Program-made: the position numbers and the translations under genes
In this document: one piece after another, positions 17,912 through 25,309 of the stretch
Layout: each line of letters starts with the position of its first letter
Numbering within the stretch: the stretch's first letter is position 1
The notes under the pieces: generated by a model
What the model saw: only the letters and a program-made list of their open reading frames with translations
What the model was told of the DNA's origin: nothing
Databases searched by the model: none
Source: Acidobacteria bacterium 13_1_20CM_3_53_8
Lineage (GTDB): Bacteria; Acidobacteriota; Blastocatellia; Pyrinomonadales; Pyrinomonadaceae
Reading direction: 5' to 3'
DNA: 64,000 nucleotides
Assembly (NCBI GenBank): GCA_001920415.1
Contig: MNJR01000005.1
Location: forward strand, 1-64,000

Positions 17912-18301
17912 ATGTCCACTTTACTTACACTTCTTGGAATCGCGGTTGGAGCTATTCTGACTTATCTGTTTACACGTTCTCATGAACAGGAAAAACATTA
18001 TCGCTTGCTTCAGACTGGTGCGTACGCCGACTATCTTCGCGCTGTGGCTGAGGCTGCTCATTTGAGCCTTCAGTCGGATGAAGCCGATCTGTTTGCTCGT
18101 GCGGCGGATGCAAAAACACGCATTTGCTTGTATGGCTCTAAGGAAGTGATCACCTTACTTGCAGCCTTTGAAAGGAAAGGTGGCATTATTGGCAACGCAC
18201 AGCAACGCAAAGCTTTCGTTCGTCTTGTCCAAGCCATGCGGGTAAACTCAACGGCTCAAATCCCGGACATTGAGGTTATCTTATTTGGCGAAAATGGATA
18301 G
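17912..18301 (+). CDS. Hypothetical membrane-anchored protein (129 aa)
   Basis: The protein has one N-terminal transmembrane helix (LLTLLGIAVGAILTYLFT) followed by a mainly helical cytosolic domain (GAYADYLRAVAEAAHLSLQS, AKTRICLYGSKEVITLLAAF, KAFVRLVQAMRVNS). No named family was recognised, though small proteins of this plan are common as accessory genes. A core-site-like GTTATGT occurs upstream (17879) and an attC-like sequence directly downstream (18306). This raises the possibility that the gene is the cargo of an integron-type cassette. Composition is slightly more AT-rich than its neighbours. Confidence 0.65.
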   Translation: MSTLLTLLGIAVGAILTYLFTRSHEQEKHYRLLQTGAYADYLRAVAEAAHLSLQSDEADLFARAADAKTRICLYGSKEVITLLAAFERKGGIIGNAQQRKAFVRLVQAMRVNSTAQIPDIEVILFGENG

Positions 18302-18305
18302 GGCT

Positions 18306-18414
18306 ATATAACAACTCATTCAACCAGACCCCGGGATAGCATTCCTTTCATCATCGTCTTTGGAAATCAGATTGAATGTTATATGCGCTCGGCAGTTCAA
18401 TTCCATCGTTAGGT
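18306..18414 (+). other. attC-like recombination site (A)
   Basis: ATATAAC (18306-18312) with TTCAA (18319-18323) is matched in inverse order by TTGAA (18372-18376) and GTTATAT (18378-18384), the R''-L''...L'-R' arrangement of an integron attC site. It is followed by a second half-site (CGCTCGGCAG...ATCGTTAGGT to 18414) that also recurs at site B. No integrase gene is present, and the match was made by eye. Confidence 0.38.
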
Positions 18415-18486
18415 TGCCAGTTGACCGTTCTAATAAAACTCACTAATCTTCAACAAGAATCAGAGTTAATTTTTCGTGGAGTGCTT

Positions 18487-18684
18487 ATGAATATCAAAGT
18501 AATAGTTGAGCCGGGCGAAGATGGTTATTTCGTAGCTCATGTCCCCGCTCTCAAAAGTTGCTGGTCTCAGGGTAAAACCAAAAAGGAAGCTCTTGAAAAT
18601 ATCCGTGAGGCGATAGACCTGTATTTAGAACCCGAATCTACCGAACTATCCGAAGATCAAGAGATGGTTGAGCTAACGGTATGA
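18487..18684 (+). CDS. hicB: HicB-family antitoxin
   Basis: The start is ATG at 18487 with GGAG at 18479-18482; a longer frame reaching 18376 is untranslated cassette leader. The 65-residue protein is a compact HicB fold: MNIKVIVEPGEDGYFVAHVP, LKSCWSQGKTKKEALENIRE, AIDLYLEPE. This partial RNase H-like fold binds and masks the HicA toxin. It has no separate DNA-binding domain, unlike long HicB forms, so autoregulation is less certain. Its stop overlaps hicA (ATGA). The antitoxin-first order differs from the classical hicAB order but is common. Confidence 0.88.
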   Translation: MNIKVIVEPGEDGYFVAHVPALKSCWSQGKTKKEALENIREAIDLYLEPESTELSEDQEMVELTV

Positions 18685-18899
18685 AATCACCTTTGCTCTC
18701 CGGGCGGCAAGTCTTGATGGCATTGACGCGCATGGGCTTTGTCGAAGTTCATCGAAAAGGCAGTCACGTAAAGATGAAACATGAAGATGGAAGAGTGATT
18801 GTTTTTCCCTTCCATGATGAAGTTGACCGTTATACGTTAAAGGGCGCGCTCCGTGATGCAGACATTGAGGTCGCGGATTTCCTTAATGAAGTTAAATAA
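18681..18899 (+). CDS. hicA: HicA-family mRNA interferase toxin
   Basis: A 72-residue YcfA/HicA toxin with a double-stranded RNA-binding-like fold: LSGRQVLMALTRMGFVEVHR, then KGSHVKMKHEDGRVIVFPFH, which includes the catalytic histidine in the GSHVKM motif, and LKGALRDADIEVADFL. HicA proteins cleave mRNA and arrest growth until neutralised. It is translationally coupled to hicB by a 4-nt overlap. An attC-like sequence follows 8 bp after the stop, so the pair could be a self-contained mobile cassette. Confidence 0.9.
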   Translation: MKSPLLSGRQVLMALTRMGFVEVHRKGSHVKMKHEDGRVIVFPFHDEVDRYTLKGALRDADIEVADFLNEVK

Positions 18900-18907
18900 T
18901 CGTCGCA

Positions 18908-18962
18908 GCACAACAACTCATTCAATGCGTACGCGCTCGGCAGCTAAATTCCCTCGTTCGGC
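18908..18962 (+). other. attC-like recombination site (B)
   Basis: It contains AACAACTCATTCAA (18912-18925), identical over 14 nt to site A, and CGCTCGGCAG (18934-18943), also identical to site A, then CTAAATTCCCTCGTTCGGC ending in a core-like GTTCGGC (18956-18962). The layout resembles short attC sites of the aadA type, although the terminal core (GTTCGGC) deviates from GTTRRRY. Confidence 0.35.
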
Positions 18963-19009
18963 ATCTCGCGCTTGCGTATCGTATAATTAAAGCCTTTGGA
19001 GGAGTGCTT

Positions 19010-19234
19010 ATGCCGGTTACAACTTTTCAGGGAACGGTTGAGAAGGGACAGATTAAACTCGCGGCAGACGTTAGCTTGCCGGAAAATGCAAAGGTTTATG
19101 TCGTGGTGCCGGATTTTGAAGAAAACGCGAACAATGAAAAGTTCAATTTGGCTGAGTTGGTTTCGCGTATGCCTTCGGATTATCAGGTGAGCGAAGAGAG
19201 CTTTGGCGACCCCGTAGGGAAGGAAGAATGGTAG
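19010..19234 (+). CDS. MazE-like antitoxin
   Basis: The start is ATG at 19010 behind GGAGGAG (18998-19004). A 74-residue protein with an N-terminal segment typical of AbrB/DUF104-like antitoxins (TTFQGTVEKGQIKLAADVSL, PENAKVYVVVPDF). An acidic tail follows that would wrap the toxin (LAELVSRMPSDYQVSEESFG). A perfect -10 box TATAAT lies at 18982-18987, so the pair probably has its own promoter just inside the presumed cassette boundary. The stop codon TAG touches the toxin ATG (TAGATG). Partner assignment comes from adjacency to a clear MazF. Confidence 0.78.
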   Translation: MPVTTFQGTVEKGQIKLAADVSLPENAKVYVVVPDFEENANNEKFNLAELVSRMPSDYQVSEESFGDPVGKEEW

Positions 19235-19570
19235 ATGCCCGCCTATGTTCCCGAAAAGGGCGACTTCATCACGCTCTCGTTCGACCCGCAATCCGGTCAT
19301 GAGCAAAAGGGCAGGCGACCCGCGCTTGTTATCAGCAACTTCCTTTTCAATCGAGCGACAGGATTAGCAATTGCTTGCCCGGTCACGAATACAAGTCGAA
19401 ATATTCCTTTCCATCTACCCGTGCCAGCTTCATCCTCGCTAACAGGTTTCGTCATGGTCGAGCAAGTGAAATCAGTTGACTACAATACTCGCAAGGCGAA
19501 GTTTGTTGAGAAAGCTCCTTTGCAGTTTGTCGAAGATATTATTGCTATGGTTGATGTCTATATTAAGTGA
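19235..19570 (+). CDS. MazF/PemK-family mRNA interferase toxin
   Basis: A 111-residue MazF fold: the N-terminal strand YVPEKGDFITLSFDPQSGHE, QKGRRPALVISN (the GxRPxLVIS signature), LAIACPVTNTSR, FHLPVPASSSLTGFVMVEQV, KSVDYNTRKAKFVEKAP and a C-terminal helix DIIAMVDVYI. MazF toxins are sequence-specific endoribonucleases that use the conserved Arg of the RPALV loop and a Thr/Ser on the following strand, both visible here. It sits directly after the antitoxin without a gap. It may be the third cargo in a TA-bearing cassette group. Confidence 0.92.
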   Translation: MPAYVPEKGDFITLSFDPQSGHEQKGRRPALVISNFLFNRATGLAIACPVTNTSRNIPFHLPVPASSSLTGFVMVEQVKSVDYNTRKAKFVEKAPLQFVEDIIAMVDVYIK

Positions 19571-19611
19571 TTCTTTGAATGCCGATGAGCGTTTGAGAAC
19601 GAAGGAGATTA

Positions 19612-20172
19612 ATGGTGGTTGATGTGAAGCATTTGACGATTGCGGAGCTTGAGGCGGGGTTGGATGAGATTCGACGCGCGCCAAAAGATGAAGGCGTGTT
19701 GCGGTTGATTGTGCGAAGGCCGCAGACGGATGAGCGGGAAGTTTTGGAAGAGGGTGAGCTTAATCTCCTGGAGGGTCTAGCGGGCGATAGTTGGAGGATG
19801 CGCGGGAGTTCTCGCACGCCGGATGGGTCGTCGCACCCGGAGATGCAGCTTAATATAATGAATGCGCGCGTGGCTGCGCTTGTGGCGCAGGATGATGAGC
19901 GATGGCAACTGGCAGGGGATCAGCTTTACCTTGATATGGATTTGAGCGCGGAAAACTTGCCTGCTGGAACACGACTGGCAATTGGCTCTGCCGTGATTGA
20001 AGTCAGCGCTCAGCCGCACACAGGTTGTAAAAAATTCGTTGCGCGGTTTGGGCTGGATGCTATGAAATTTGTTAATTCATCTGTGGGAAGAGAGCTTCAT
20101 CTGCGTGGCATCAATGCGAGGGTCGTTCAACCCGGCGTGATTCGTGTTGGCGATGCGGTCAGGAAAGTCTAA
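19612..20172 (+). CDS. MOSC-domain protein
   Basis: A 186-residue protein with a good GAAGGAG ribosome site. The central and C-terminal parts form a MOSC beta-barrel: GLAGDSWRM, MQLNIMNARVAALVA, LYLDMDLSAENLPAGTRLAI, and AQPHTGCKKFVARFG with the conserved cysteine (about C142) that in the family accepts sulfur or binds molybdenum cofactor. MOSC proteins carry sulfur for metal-sulfur clusters or act in molybdenum cofactor chemistry. The N-terminal 40 residues (KHLTIAELEAGLDEIRRAPK) are a separate helical extension. No molybdoenzyme gene lies nearby. Confidence 0.82.
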   Translation: MVVDVKHLTIAELEAGLDEIRRAPKDEGVLRLIVRRPQTDEREVLEEGELNLLEGLAGDSWRMRGSSRTPDGSSHPEMQLNIMNARVAALVAQDDERWQLAGDQLYLDMDLSAENLPAGTRLAIGSAVIEVSAQPHTGCKKFVARFGLDAMKFVNSSVGRELHLRGINARVVQPGVIRVGDAVRKV

Positions 20173-20245
20173 GTTAACTTCATACACCATCACGATGGCC
20201 TCTGCACACTAGAGCGAATTTCAATCGGGAGTATGGAAAATATTA

Positions 20246-20367
20246 TTCACCACCGCAGACCGGAGAGAACGCAGAGGTAACACCGAAGAAGAATAAAGCA
20301 TCTGAGATTTGAGATTTGAAATCCTCTCTGTAATCTACGCGTACTCTACGGTCTGCGGTGGTGAACT
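20246..20367. repeat. Palindromic repeat, 'caccaccgcagac' outer arms
   Basis: The outer arms are ttcaccaccgcagaccggag (left) and its mirrored copy tacggtctgcggtggtgaac (right). The interior has gagatttgagatttgaaatc words. It is the same composite plan as the copy at 4435. Confidence 0.8.
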
Positions 20368-20749
20368 TTCCGTTACTTATACTCAATTGAGACCGGGTGT
20401 CTGGCCTTCGTTATACTGTATCGAATTACTAAGAACTACCTGACGATGCCTAAGAAAGAATGAAGTAACTTCAGCATTCCTCTCGCGCCGAATCTCACAC
20501 GACCAGCGTACGATAGGACTCATCTCATAAATACCTGCATAGCTCTTTTCGCGCCGCTTCTCGTCGGCAAATATTCGTTGACTACGCATCAGTTTTAAGA
20601 TAAAAGCTCTCTGAAACAAAGCTTTCCGCCATTATCCCAGAATCAGTATTCCCTTTAAGCAGAAAGTTACAGAACAATCGTCTTCAGTGTATATCACTCG
20701 CACGAAGATCAACCTCGTGAGAATCCAAAGATGAAGAGGGAGAAGAACC
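20368..20749. other. Intergenic region without recognisable gene
   Basis: About 380 bp between the palindrome and the Hcp-like gene. It is AT-rich and holds a 78-codon frame on the minus strand with no protein-like features. It presumably carries the promoter of the Hcp-like gene. AGAGGGAGAAG at 20733-20743 is the ribosome site of that gene. Confidence 0.5.
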
Positions 20750-21145
20750 ATGACAATCAGAGACTTTCTAAAAGTTGATAATTTCCCCGAGGTTGAGTTA
20801 GAGGACTTCCATCTCCGACATAATAAGGGTACATCAATTGCATTAAATGACGTAGTCGTTCATCCGTCTTACTTCAATGAAGTCTTGATATTTATTAGCG
20901 CCAAGCCTGGCAACTTCTTGATTCCCAAGTTACACGAGGCCATGGCAAGTGGCCAGCATTTGGGTAAGGCGACATTAAAACAAAAAGAGGTCGTTGGGTC
21001 GAAAGGATTGTATAGAGAAAGAGCGTCATATGAGTTCACTAATATCTTGGCTACGTCATTCAGGTACGACGGACATTTGGAAGATGGGACGCCAAGGTAC
21101 CAGGTAACATTTGAGTTTGCATCTATGTCCTCCCGCTACTTTTAG
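20750..21145 (+). CDS. Hcp-like (type VI secretion tube) protein
   Basis: A 131-residue protein that reads like a shortened Hcp: an N-terminal beta segment (VDNFPEVELEDFHLRHNKGT), then SAKPGNFLIPKLHEAMASGQ and HLGKATLKQKEV, followed by YEFTNILATSFRY, GTPRYQVTFEFASMSSRYF. In Hcp proteins the equivalent elements are the D/K-S-P-x-L helix with ASG, the strand carrying 'tdvlvss', and the closing 'vsfnfakiey' strand. The assignment is by motif order and is supported by the amidase effector Tae4 directly downstream. It could instead be a phage or contractile-tail tube relative. Its ATG has an upstream GAGGGAGAAG. No sheath, baseplate or ATPase genes are in the window. Confidence 0.58.
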   Translation: MTIRDFLKVDNFPEVELEDFHLRHNKGTSIALNDVVVHPSYFNEVLIFISAKPGNFLIPKLHEAMASGQHLGKATLKQKEVVGSKGLYRERASYEFTNILATSFRYDGHLEDGTPRYQVTFEFASMSSRYF

Positions 21146-21237
21146 TTGATCGAAGACTACCCGCTCTGCCATCTTGTATGGCTGACGATGTTTGTTGCTA
21201 ACTTATCCGTCACACTGCGGATGGGCGGAATAAGGAA

Positions 21238-21283
21238 TTGATAGATTGATTCAATGGATCAATGAATCAATGAGCCAATTCTT
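21238..21283. repeat. Small 'ttgat/atcaa' palindrome
   Basis: aattgatagattgattcaat is followed by ggatcaatgaatcaatgagc and then caatt, forming overlapping inverted repeats between the Hcp-like and Tae4-like genes. It is a short member of the word-repeat palindrome class. Confidence 0.6.
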
Positions 21284-21341
21284 CTAATCCGCAATCGTCA
21301 CGCCTTTCATGTTTGTATTCAATCGGTAAAGGAGGACTCGG

Positions 21342-21851
21342 ATGGCTAGACAATTACCTAAGTTCGATTCTATGAAAGCTTTCTATCCGACGAACCCAGA
21401 CCCCGAGTGGATCAAACGAGAGGTTGGCGGGGACGTTAATCAGCCGCATTACAAGAACACTTGTATCATCAGAGTCAGTCGCGCGTTGAATTACGCGGGC
21501 GACCCCATTCCGCGAGATACGGCTGCGTTTCGCACCAAGCAGGGCGCAGACGGTAAGTGGTACGGCCTGCGCGTCTCGGAATTCCGCAAGTATATGGAGC
21601 GCACTTACGGCAAGCCGATGATCTCGGCACACCGCGCTAAAAACAGCCTTATTTCTTCCGAGCAATTCAAAGGTTACAGGGGAATCCTTTGTCTCTCAGT
21701 TGACGGATGGTCTGACGCTACGGGGCATGTTACGCTCTGGAATATTGACCAGATGCTCTACGGTCACGCCGATTATTTCGCTAGAGCTTATGACGGCGTT
21801 TTATGGGTAGCCGACGACCCCTCCATAAAATGGTCTGTCGCGCCAATCTGA
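21342..21851 (+). CDS. Tae4-family type VI secretion amidase effector
   Basis: A 169-residue protein with the full Tae4 (type VI amidase effector 4) signature. An N-terminal MKAFYPTNPDPEWIKREVGG leads to NTCIIRVSRALNYAGDPIP with the catalytic Cys (C41), then GADGKWYGLRVSEFRKYM, FKGYRGILCLSVDGWSDATG and GHVTLWN with the catalytic His (H129). Tae4 enzymes are NlpC/P60-like amidases that cut the gamma-D-Glu/mDAP bond of peptidoglycan tetrapeptides in a rival cell's periplasm. It has no signal peptide, as expected for delivery through Hcp, and sits 196 bp after the Hcp-like gene. The ribosome site AAAGGAGGA is strong. Confidence 0.88.
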   Translation: MARQLPKFDSMKAFYPTNPDPEWIKREVGGDVNQPHYKNTCIIRVSRALNYAGDPIPRDTAAFRTKQGADGKWYGLRVSEFRKYMERTYGKPMISAHRAKNSLISSEQFKGYRGILCLSVDGWSDATGHVTLWNIDQMLYGHADYFARAYDGVLWVADDPSIKWSVAPI

Positions 21852-21954
21852 CGAGCGAAACAAAAGGGTGCGCGTTCGAGTTCAAGTTCGAGTTCAAGCA
21901 ACCCGTTTTTCATATCAGCGGTGTGAGTTAATAATCAAATCAGAAGGAGATGCA

Positions 21955-22443
21955 ATGACGCCGATCACTTACTCTTTAGAGCATGCGAACGCGACCGTTT
22001 ATCTCTCCTTGACTGATCAACGCTTTATTGCCAGAACACAGGGGAAAGGGCTGCTTGATAAACCTAGAACTATTGATATTTCGCTTTCGGATTTGAAAAA
22101 CTTTTGTCTGGTTCCGACCATTGCCGCTCAGAATCTTGTCGGTCAAAATGAATCCGACTACTCCTACGATTCCGAATTCATCTTTTCTTACGACGACAAT
22201 GGAAAATTGAATAAGAAAAGAGTTTTTGTTAATAGCCGTGACGAAGCTTTCCGAAAATTTTTAGAAGCCTTAGCAAGAGCATGCCCTGCCGCGAGTTTGC
22301 TACATCTGGAACCGGCGGAAGCGCAAAGACAAATAGGCGTCATCAACGCGCGCAAAACCGTCTACATTATTATAGGTCTAATCGTCGGCGTGCCGATTAT
22401 AATCGCGCTGATAGTAATAATCTCCAAGATACTCGGCGGCTAA
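21955..22443 (+). CDS. Tail-anchored membrane protein, possible immunity partner
   Basis: The start is ATG at 21955 behind AGAAGGAGA, giving 162 residues. The N-terminal part is beta-rich and PH-like (ATVYLSLTDQRFIARTQGKG, KPRTIDISLSDLKNFCLVPT, EFIFSYDDNGKLNKKRVFVN). A helix (DEAFRKFLEALARACPA) and a strong C-terminal transmembrane helix (VYIIIGLIVGVPIIIALIVI) follow. It is not similar to the periplasmic Tai4 immunity fold, and no signal peptide is present. Its place after the Tae4 effector suggests immunity or membrane protection, but this is only guilt by association. It may belong to a general family of bacterial PH-like membrane proteins. Confidence 0.6.
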   Translation: MTPITYSLEHANATVYLSLTDQRFIARTQGKGLLDKPRTIDISLSDLKNFCLVPTIAAQNLVGQNESDYSYDSEFIFSYDDNGKLNKKRVFVNSRDEAFRKFLEALARACPAASLLHLEPAEAQRQIGVINARKTVYIIIGLIVGVPIIIALIVIISKILGG

Positions 22444-22457
22444 TCTGAAAGTTAGAG

Positions 22458-22573
22458 AGTTTTAGATTTTGGATTTTCGATTTTGGATTTTCGATTGAAG
22501 GCAAGCGGTTAGAAACAGCATACCTTTCATCATTAACTAAATCGCAAATCGAAAATCCAAAGTCGAAAATTAA
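22458..22573. repeat. Palindromic repeat, 'gattttcgattttgg' word type
   Basis: The left arm (22460-22497) has ttttagattttggattttcg words. The right arm (22544-22573) has aaatcgaaaatccaaagtcg words. It is a variant of the gattttgg class with cga substitutions present in both arms. Confidence 0.83.
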
Positions 22574-22663
22574 CATATGAGTCTCTATAAACCACACGCG
22601 GCGAGCAAGCGTGTAGGCTCTATTCATTTATAAGCCTACGGTTTATTCTGCGGTGAAAAGATG

Positions 22664-22733
22664 TCCACGAAGCCACACGAAACGTCACGAATAAGAGAGC
22701 GCAGATTCGTGATGTTTCGTGTGGCTTCGTGGA
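22664..22733. repeat. Palindromic repeat, 'cacgaagccacacgaaa' word type
   Basis: A nearly perfect 29-bp inverted repeat: tccacgaagccacacgaaac and onward, against its complement ending gtggcttcgtgga, with a 12-nt loop. The same class recurs at 62841 with different bases. Together with the previous palindrome it fills most of the 22444-22911 gap, and no gene is seen there. Confidence 0.87.
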
Positions 22734-22911
22734 CTATTCTTTCTTTCTCTGAAAATGAATAAATCTTAACAAGCGTGCCCTTCATCTTGCGCACTGCTCT
22801 TGCGTCATGCCATGATTAGCGCTCGCGCCGAAGACGTGTACGAAATTCAGCCCCGAAGATTGCGACGACGCGATCAGCGGCTTCCGTTTAACTCACACGC
22901 CAAGGAGAATA

Positions 22912-23811
22912 ATGATGAAGAGAATCCTGTTTGCTATTTTAATGCTCCTTTTATTTGCTTCGTTTCTAAGCTTCAACCCGGTGAACTTTTACAACTTGTC
23001 GCCTGGAGTGTCGGCTGCAGCAAAGATGGATGTGGACGAGGTGGTGCGCAAGCATCTGGAAGCAATCGGCGCGACGGAGAGCCGCGCGTCCTCCAACAGT
23101 CGCATCATCCTTGGAGATTGCAAGTTCAGCTTTCAAGGACACGGAACGGGCACGACCGCGGGCAAGGCCGTCATAGCTTCTCAGGGGAACATGATTTTAA
23201 TAGGAATGAATTTCCCCACGCCGGAGTATCCGCACGAGAGGCTTGGCTATGACGGTCACAGCGTCACGGCTGGATTCATAAGACCCGGCGTACGCACGGT
23301 CTTGGGAGATTTCATACGCACGCACGACGTAGCTCTTCACGAAGGTCTGCTGGGCGGGGCGTTGAGCGCTGCGTGGCCGCTTCTGGATTTAACAACGCGC
23401 AAACCTAAGCTGGAATACTCCGGGACTCAGAAGGTCAACGGCAGAGAGGCTCACGTGCTCACGTACACTCCGCACGGCGGCTCTGATTTTGACATAAGGC
23501 TCTTCTTCGATAGCGAAACTTTCCAGCACGTGCGCACCGAGTACAGTCGTCTTATTAGCGCGCGCATGGGGAGAACAATTGATCAGTCCTCAAGTCAAAG
23601 GCCTACGCGTTACAAGATGATCGAAGACTTTTCGGATTTCAAGAAAGAGGGCAATCTGACCCTGCCGCATAGCTACAAGCTTCAGGTGATGATTGAAGAG
23701 CAGGCTGACAGCATACAGATGCAATGGGAACTGTTTCTGACGCAATACTCTTACAATCGCCGCATCCCCCCCGAATCGTTCAACGTAGAGGCGTTCACCG
23801 CCAGCCAGTGA
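22912..23811 (+). CDS. Secreted hypothetical protein, LolA/outer-membrane lipoprotein-sorting-like
   Basis: About 299 residues with a signal peptide (MMKRILFAILMLLLFASFLS) and a strong ribosome site (AAGGAGAATA). The mature part has the feel of the LolA-like beta-barrel half: VDEVVRKHLEAIGA, FQGHGTGTTAGKAVIASQGN, KVNGREAHVLTYTPHG, DFDIRLFFDSETFQHVRTEY, YKMIEDFSDFKKEGNLTLPH. Proteins with this pattern are frequent in Acidobacteriota and are annotated as outer membrane lipoprotein-sorting-like or unknown. Lipid or hydrophobic ligand handling in the periplasm is inferred only from fold resemblance. A hairpin follows its stop. Confidence 0.7.
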   Translation: MMKRILFAILMLLLFASFLSFNPVNFYNLSPGVSAAAKMDVDEVVRKHLEAIGATESRASSNSRIILGDCKFSFQGHGTGTTAGKAVIASQGNMILIGMNFPTPEYPHERLGYDGHSVTAGFIRPGVRTVLGDFIRTHDVALHEGLLGGALSAAWPLLDLTTRKPKLEYSGTQKVNGREAHVLTYTPHGGSDFDIRLFFDSETFQHVRTEYSRLISARMGRTIDQSSSQRPTRYKMIEDFSDFKKEGNLTLPHSYKLQVMIEEQADSIQMQWELFLTQYSYNRRIPPESFNVEAFTASQ

Positions 23812-23826
23812 ACCTTTGCGCGAAAC

Positions 23827-23862
23827 CATCCGGTCTAAAGCCTAAGAGCCTTAGACCGGATG
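23827..23862. terminator. Inverted repeat after the LolA-like gene, possible terminator
   Basis: The 16-bp arms catccggtctaaagcc / ggcttagaccggatg type (one mismatch region) surround a short taagag loop 16 bp after the stop. There is no clean T-run afterwards, so termination may be inefficient or Rho-assisted. Confidence 0.5.
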
Positions 23863-23920
23863 CCATCTCTTCTTCCCCGCCTTTGCGCCTGCGACAGCTA
23901 TTTTCGAAGAAGTCAAAGCC

Positions 23921-25084
23921 ATGCTCACAACGTCAAACTTAAACTCAGCCAGCCCTAAGCTGAGCCGCCGCCAGTTTGCTTTTTCTCTTGCAGGATTTGC
24001 CGCGCTCTCGCGCCTTCGCATTCCAGAGTTTCTGCTGAAATTTGGGCCAACCGTGAGCGAAGAGCAGGCTAGAGAGATTTACAAACGCGCGGTCGTGGTT
24101 GATTGCAACACATGGCCTCCGTATGACGGCACGCTTCCCATTCCGCAGAGCGGGCTTGATAGAGCCGATGGCTCAGGGATAACGATTGTCAAAGCAACTG
24201 TCGGCGGCGCGTCAGAAAATTTCGAGCAGACTATTGACGAGATAGCAATCATTCAGGGCATTGTTGACACTCACCCAGACCATTTCCTGCTGGTGCGAAA
24301 ATATTCTGACATAGAGCACGCGAAACTGGAGAACAAGATGGGCGTCATACTCTCTTTCGAGAGCACAGAGATGTTCGGCAGCGACCTTTCTCGCCTTCCT
24401 ATGTTTCGCAACCTGGGTGTGCGTGTCATACAGCTTACTTACAATCGGCGCAATCTCTTCGGCGACGGATGTCTTGAGCCAGCGAATGCAGGCTTGAGCA
24501 ACTTGGGTCGTGAGTTAGTCAAGCAGATGAACCAGATGGGCGTAGCCTGCGACCTGAGCCATTGCGGAGTGAAGACCACTATGGAAGCAATTGCGCTCTC
24601 TACGAAACCAGTCATCTTCTCGCACACTGGCTGCAAGGCCGTTCACGATCACCCGCGAAATAAAGATGACGCAGAGATGCGCGCTCTCTCTGAACGCGGC
24701 GGAGTGATGGGAATCTATTTTTTGCCCTTCATAGGCGGCGAGCCGGGGCAGCCTCCCACGCTGGACATTTATATAAAACAGATGGAGCACGCGCTTTCCA
24801 TCTGCGGCGAGGATCACGTAGGCGTCGGAAGCGACATTGATATAGCGCCCGTCAACGACACTCCCGAATGGCGCAGGCAGATGCTGCAACAGGTCGCAGA
24901 GCGAAAACGGCTAGGCATCAGCGCTCCAGAAGAAGACCGCCCGCCATACATCCCCGAACTGAACAACCCGCGAAGATTGGAAAGCATCGCCATCGCTCTC
25001 GCAAAACGCGGTCACTCCGCAACAGTCATCGAAAAGGTCATCGGCGGAAACTTTCAACGAGTATTCCGAGACATATGGGGATGA
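23921..25084 (+). CDS. M19-type (renal dipeptidase-like) peptidase, atypical metal site
   Basis: A 387-residue protein with a Tat-like leader (SRRQFAFSLAGFAALSRL) and an amidohydrolase-fold M19 domain. Conserved elements are GVILSFESTEMFG (bridging Glu), VRVIQLTYNRRN, GVACDLSHCGVKTTM (His ligand), IFSHTGCKAVHDHPRNKDD (second His and substrate Arg) and HVGVGSDIDI (Asp). The usual N-terminal ligand motif DGHND is replaced by VVDCNTWPPYDG, so both the His and Asp metal ligands of that motif are absent. Typical M19 enzymes hydrolyse dipeptides with two zinc ions. This one could use a mononuclear site, act on a different substrate or be inactive. Confidence 0.82.
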   Translation: MLTTSNLNSASPKLSRRQFAFSLAGFAALSRLRIPEFLLKFGPTVSEEQAREIYKRAVVVDCNTWPPYDGTLPIPQSGLDRADGSGITIVKATVGGASENFEQTIDEIAIIQGIVDTHPDHFLLVRKYSDIEHAKLENKMGVILSFESTEMFGSDLSRLPMFRNLGVRVIQLTYNRRNLFGDGCLEPANAGLSNLGRELVKQMNQMGVACDLSHCGVKTTMEAIALSTKPVIFSHTGCKAVHDHPRNKDDAEMRALSERGGVMGIYFLPFIGGEPGQPPTLDIYIKQMEHALSICGEDHVGVGSDIDIAPVNDTPEWRRQMLQQVAERKRLGISAPEEDRPPYIPELNNPRRLESIAIALAKRGHSATVIEKVIGGNFQRVFRDIWG

Positions 25085-25195
25085 AAGAAGAGGGGTAAAA
25101 GGGTAAATGGGTAAAAGGTAAAAAGGAGAAAGCAGCTAGCCTTTGCCTTTTCCCCTCTTTCCCTCTTCCCCTTTTACCCCTTCTTCTTTCTTCCT
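25083..25195. repeat. Palindromic repeat, 'ggggtaaaagggtaaa' word type
   Basis: The left arm has gaaagaagaggggtaaaagg and onward, and the right arm (25141-25195) has cccctcttccccttttaccc words. It starts at the stop of the dipeptidase gene. Confidence 0.83.
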
Positions 25196-25309
25196 TGCTT
25201 TTCAATTGCGCCGCGTCGAGCGCTTTTGATATATTCTGAGGCAGCAAATATCCGGCGGAAAAATTTTTGGAAAGCGCACAGTGCGCTCATCCATGAGAAG
25301 GAAACTTTT

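Noticed and set aside
20383-20619. 78-codon minus-strand frame before the Hcp-like gene
   Set aside because: No coding signature; probably random in an AT-rich gap.
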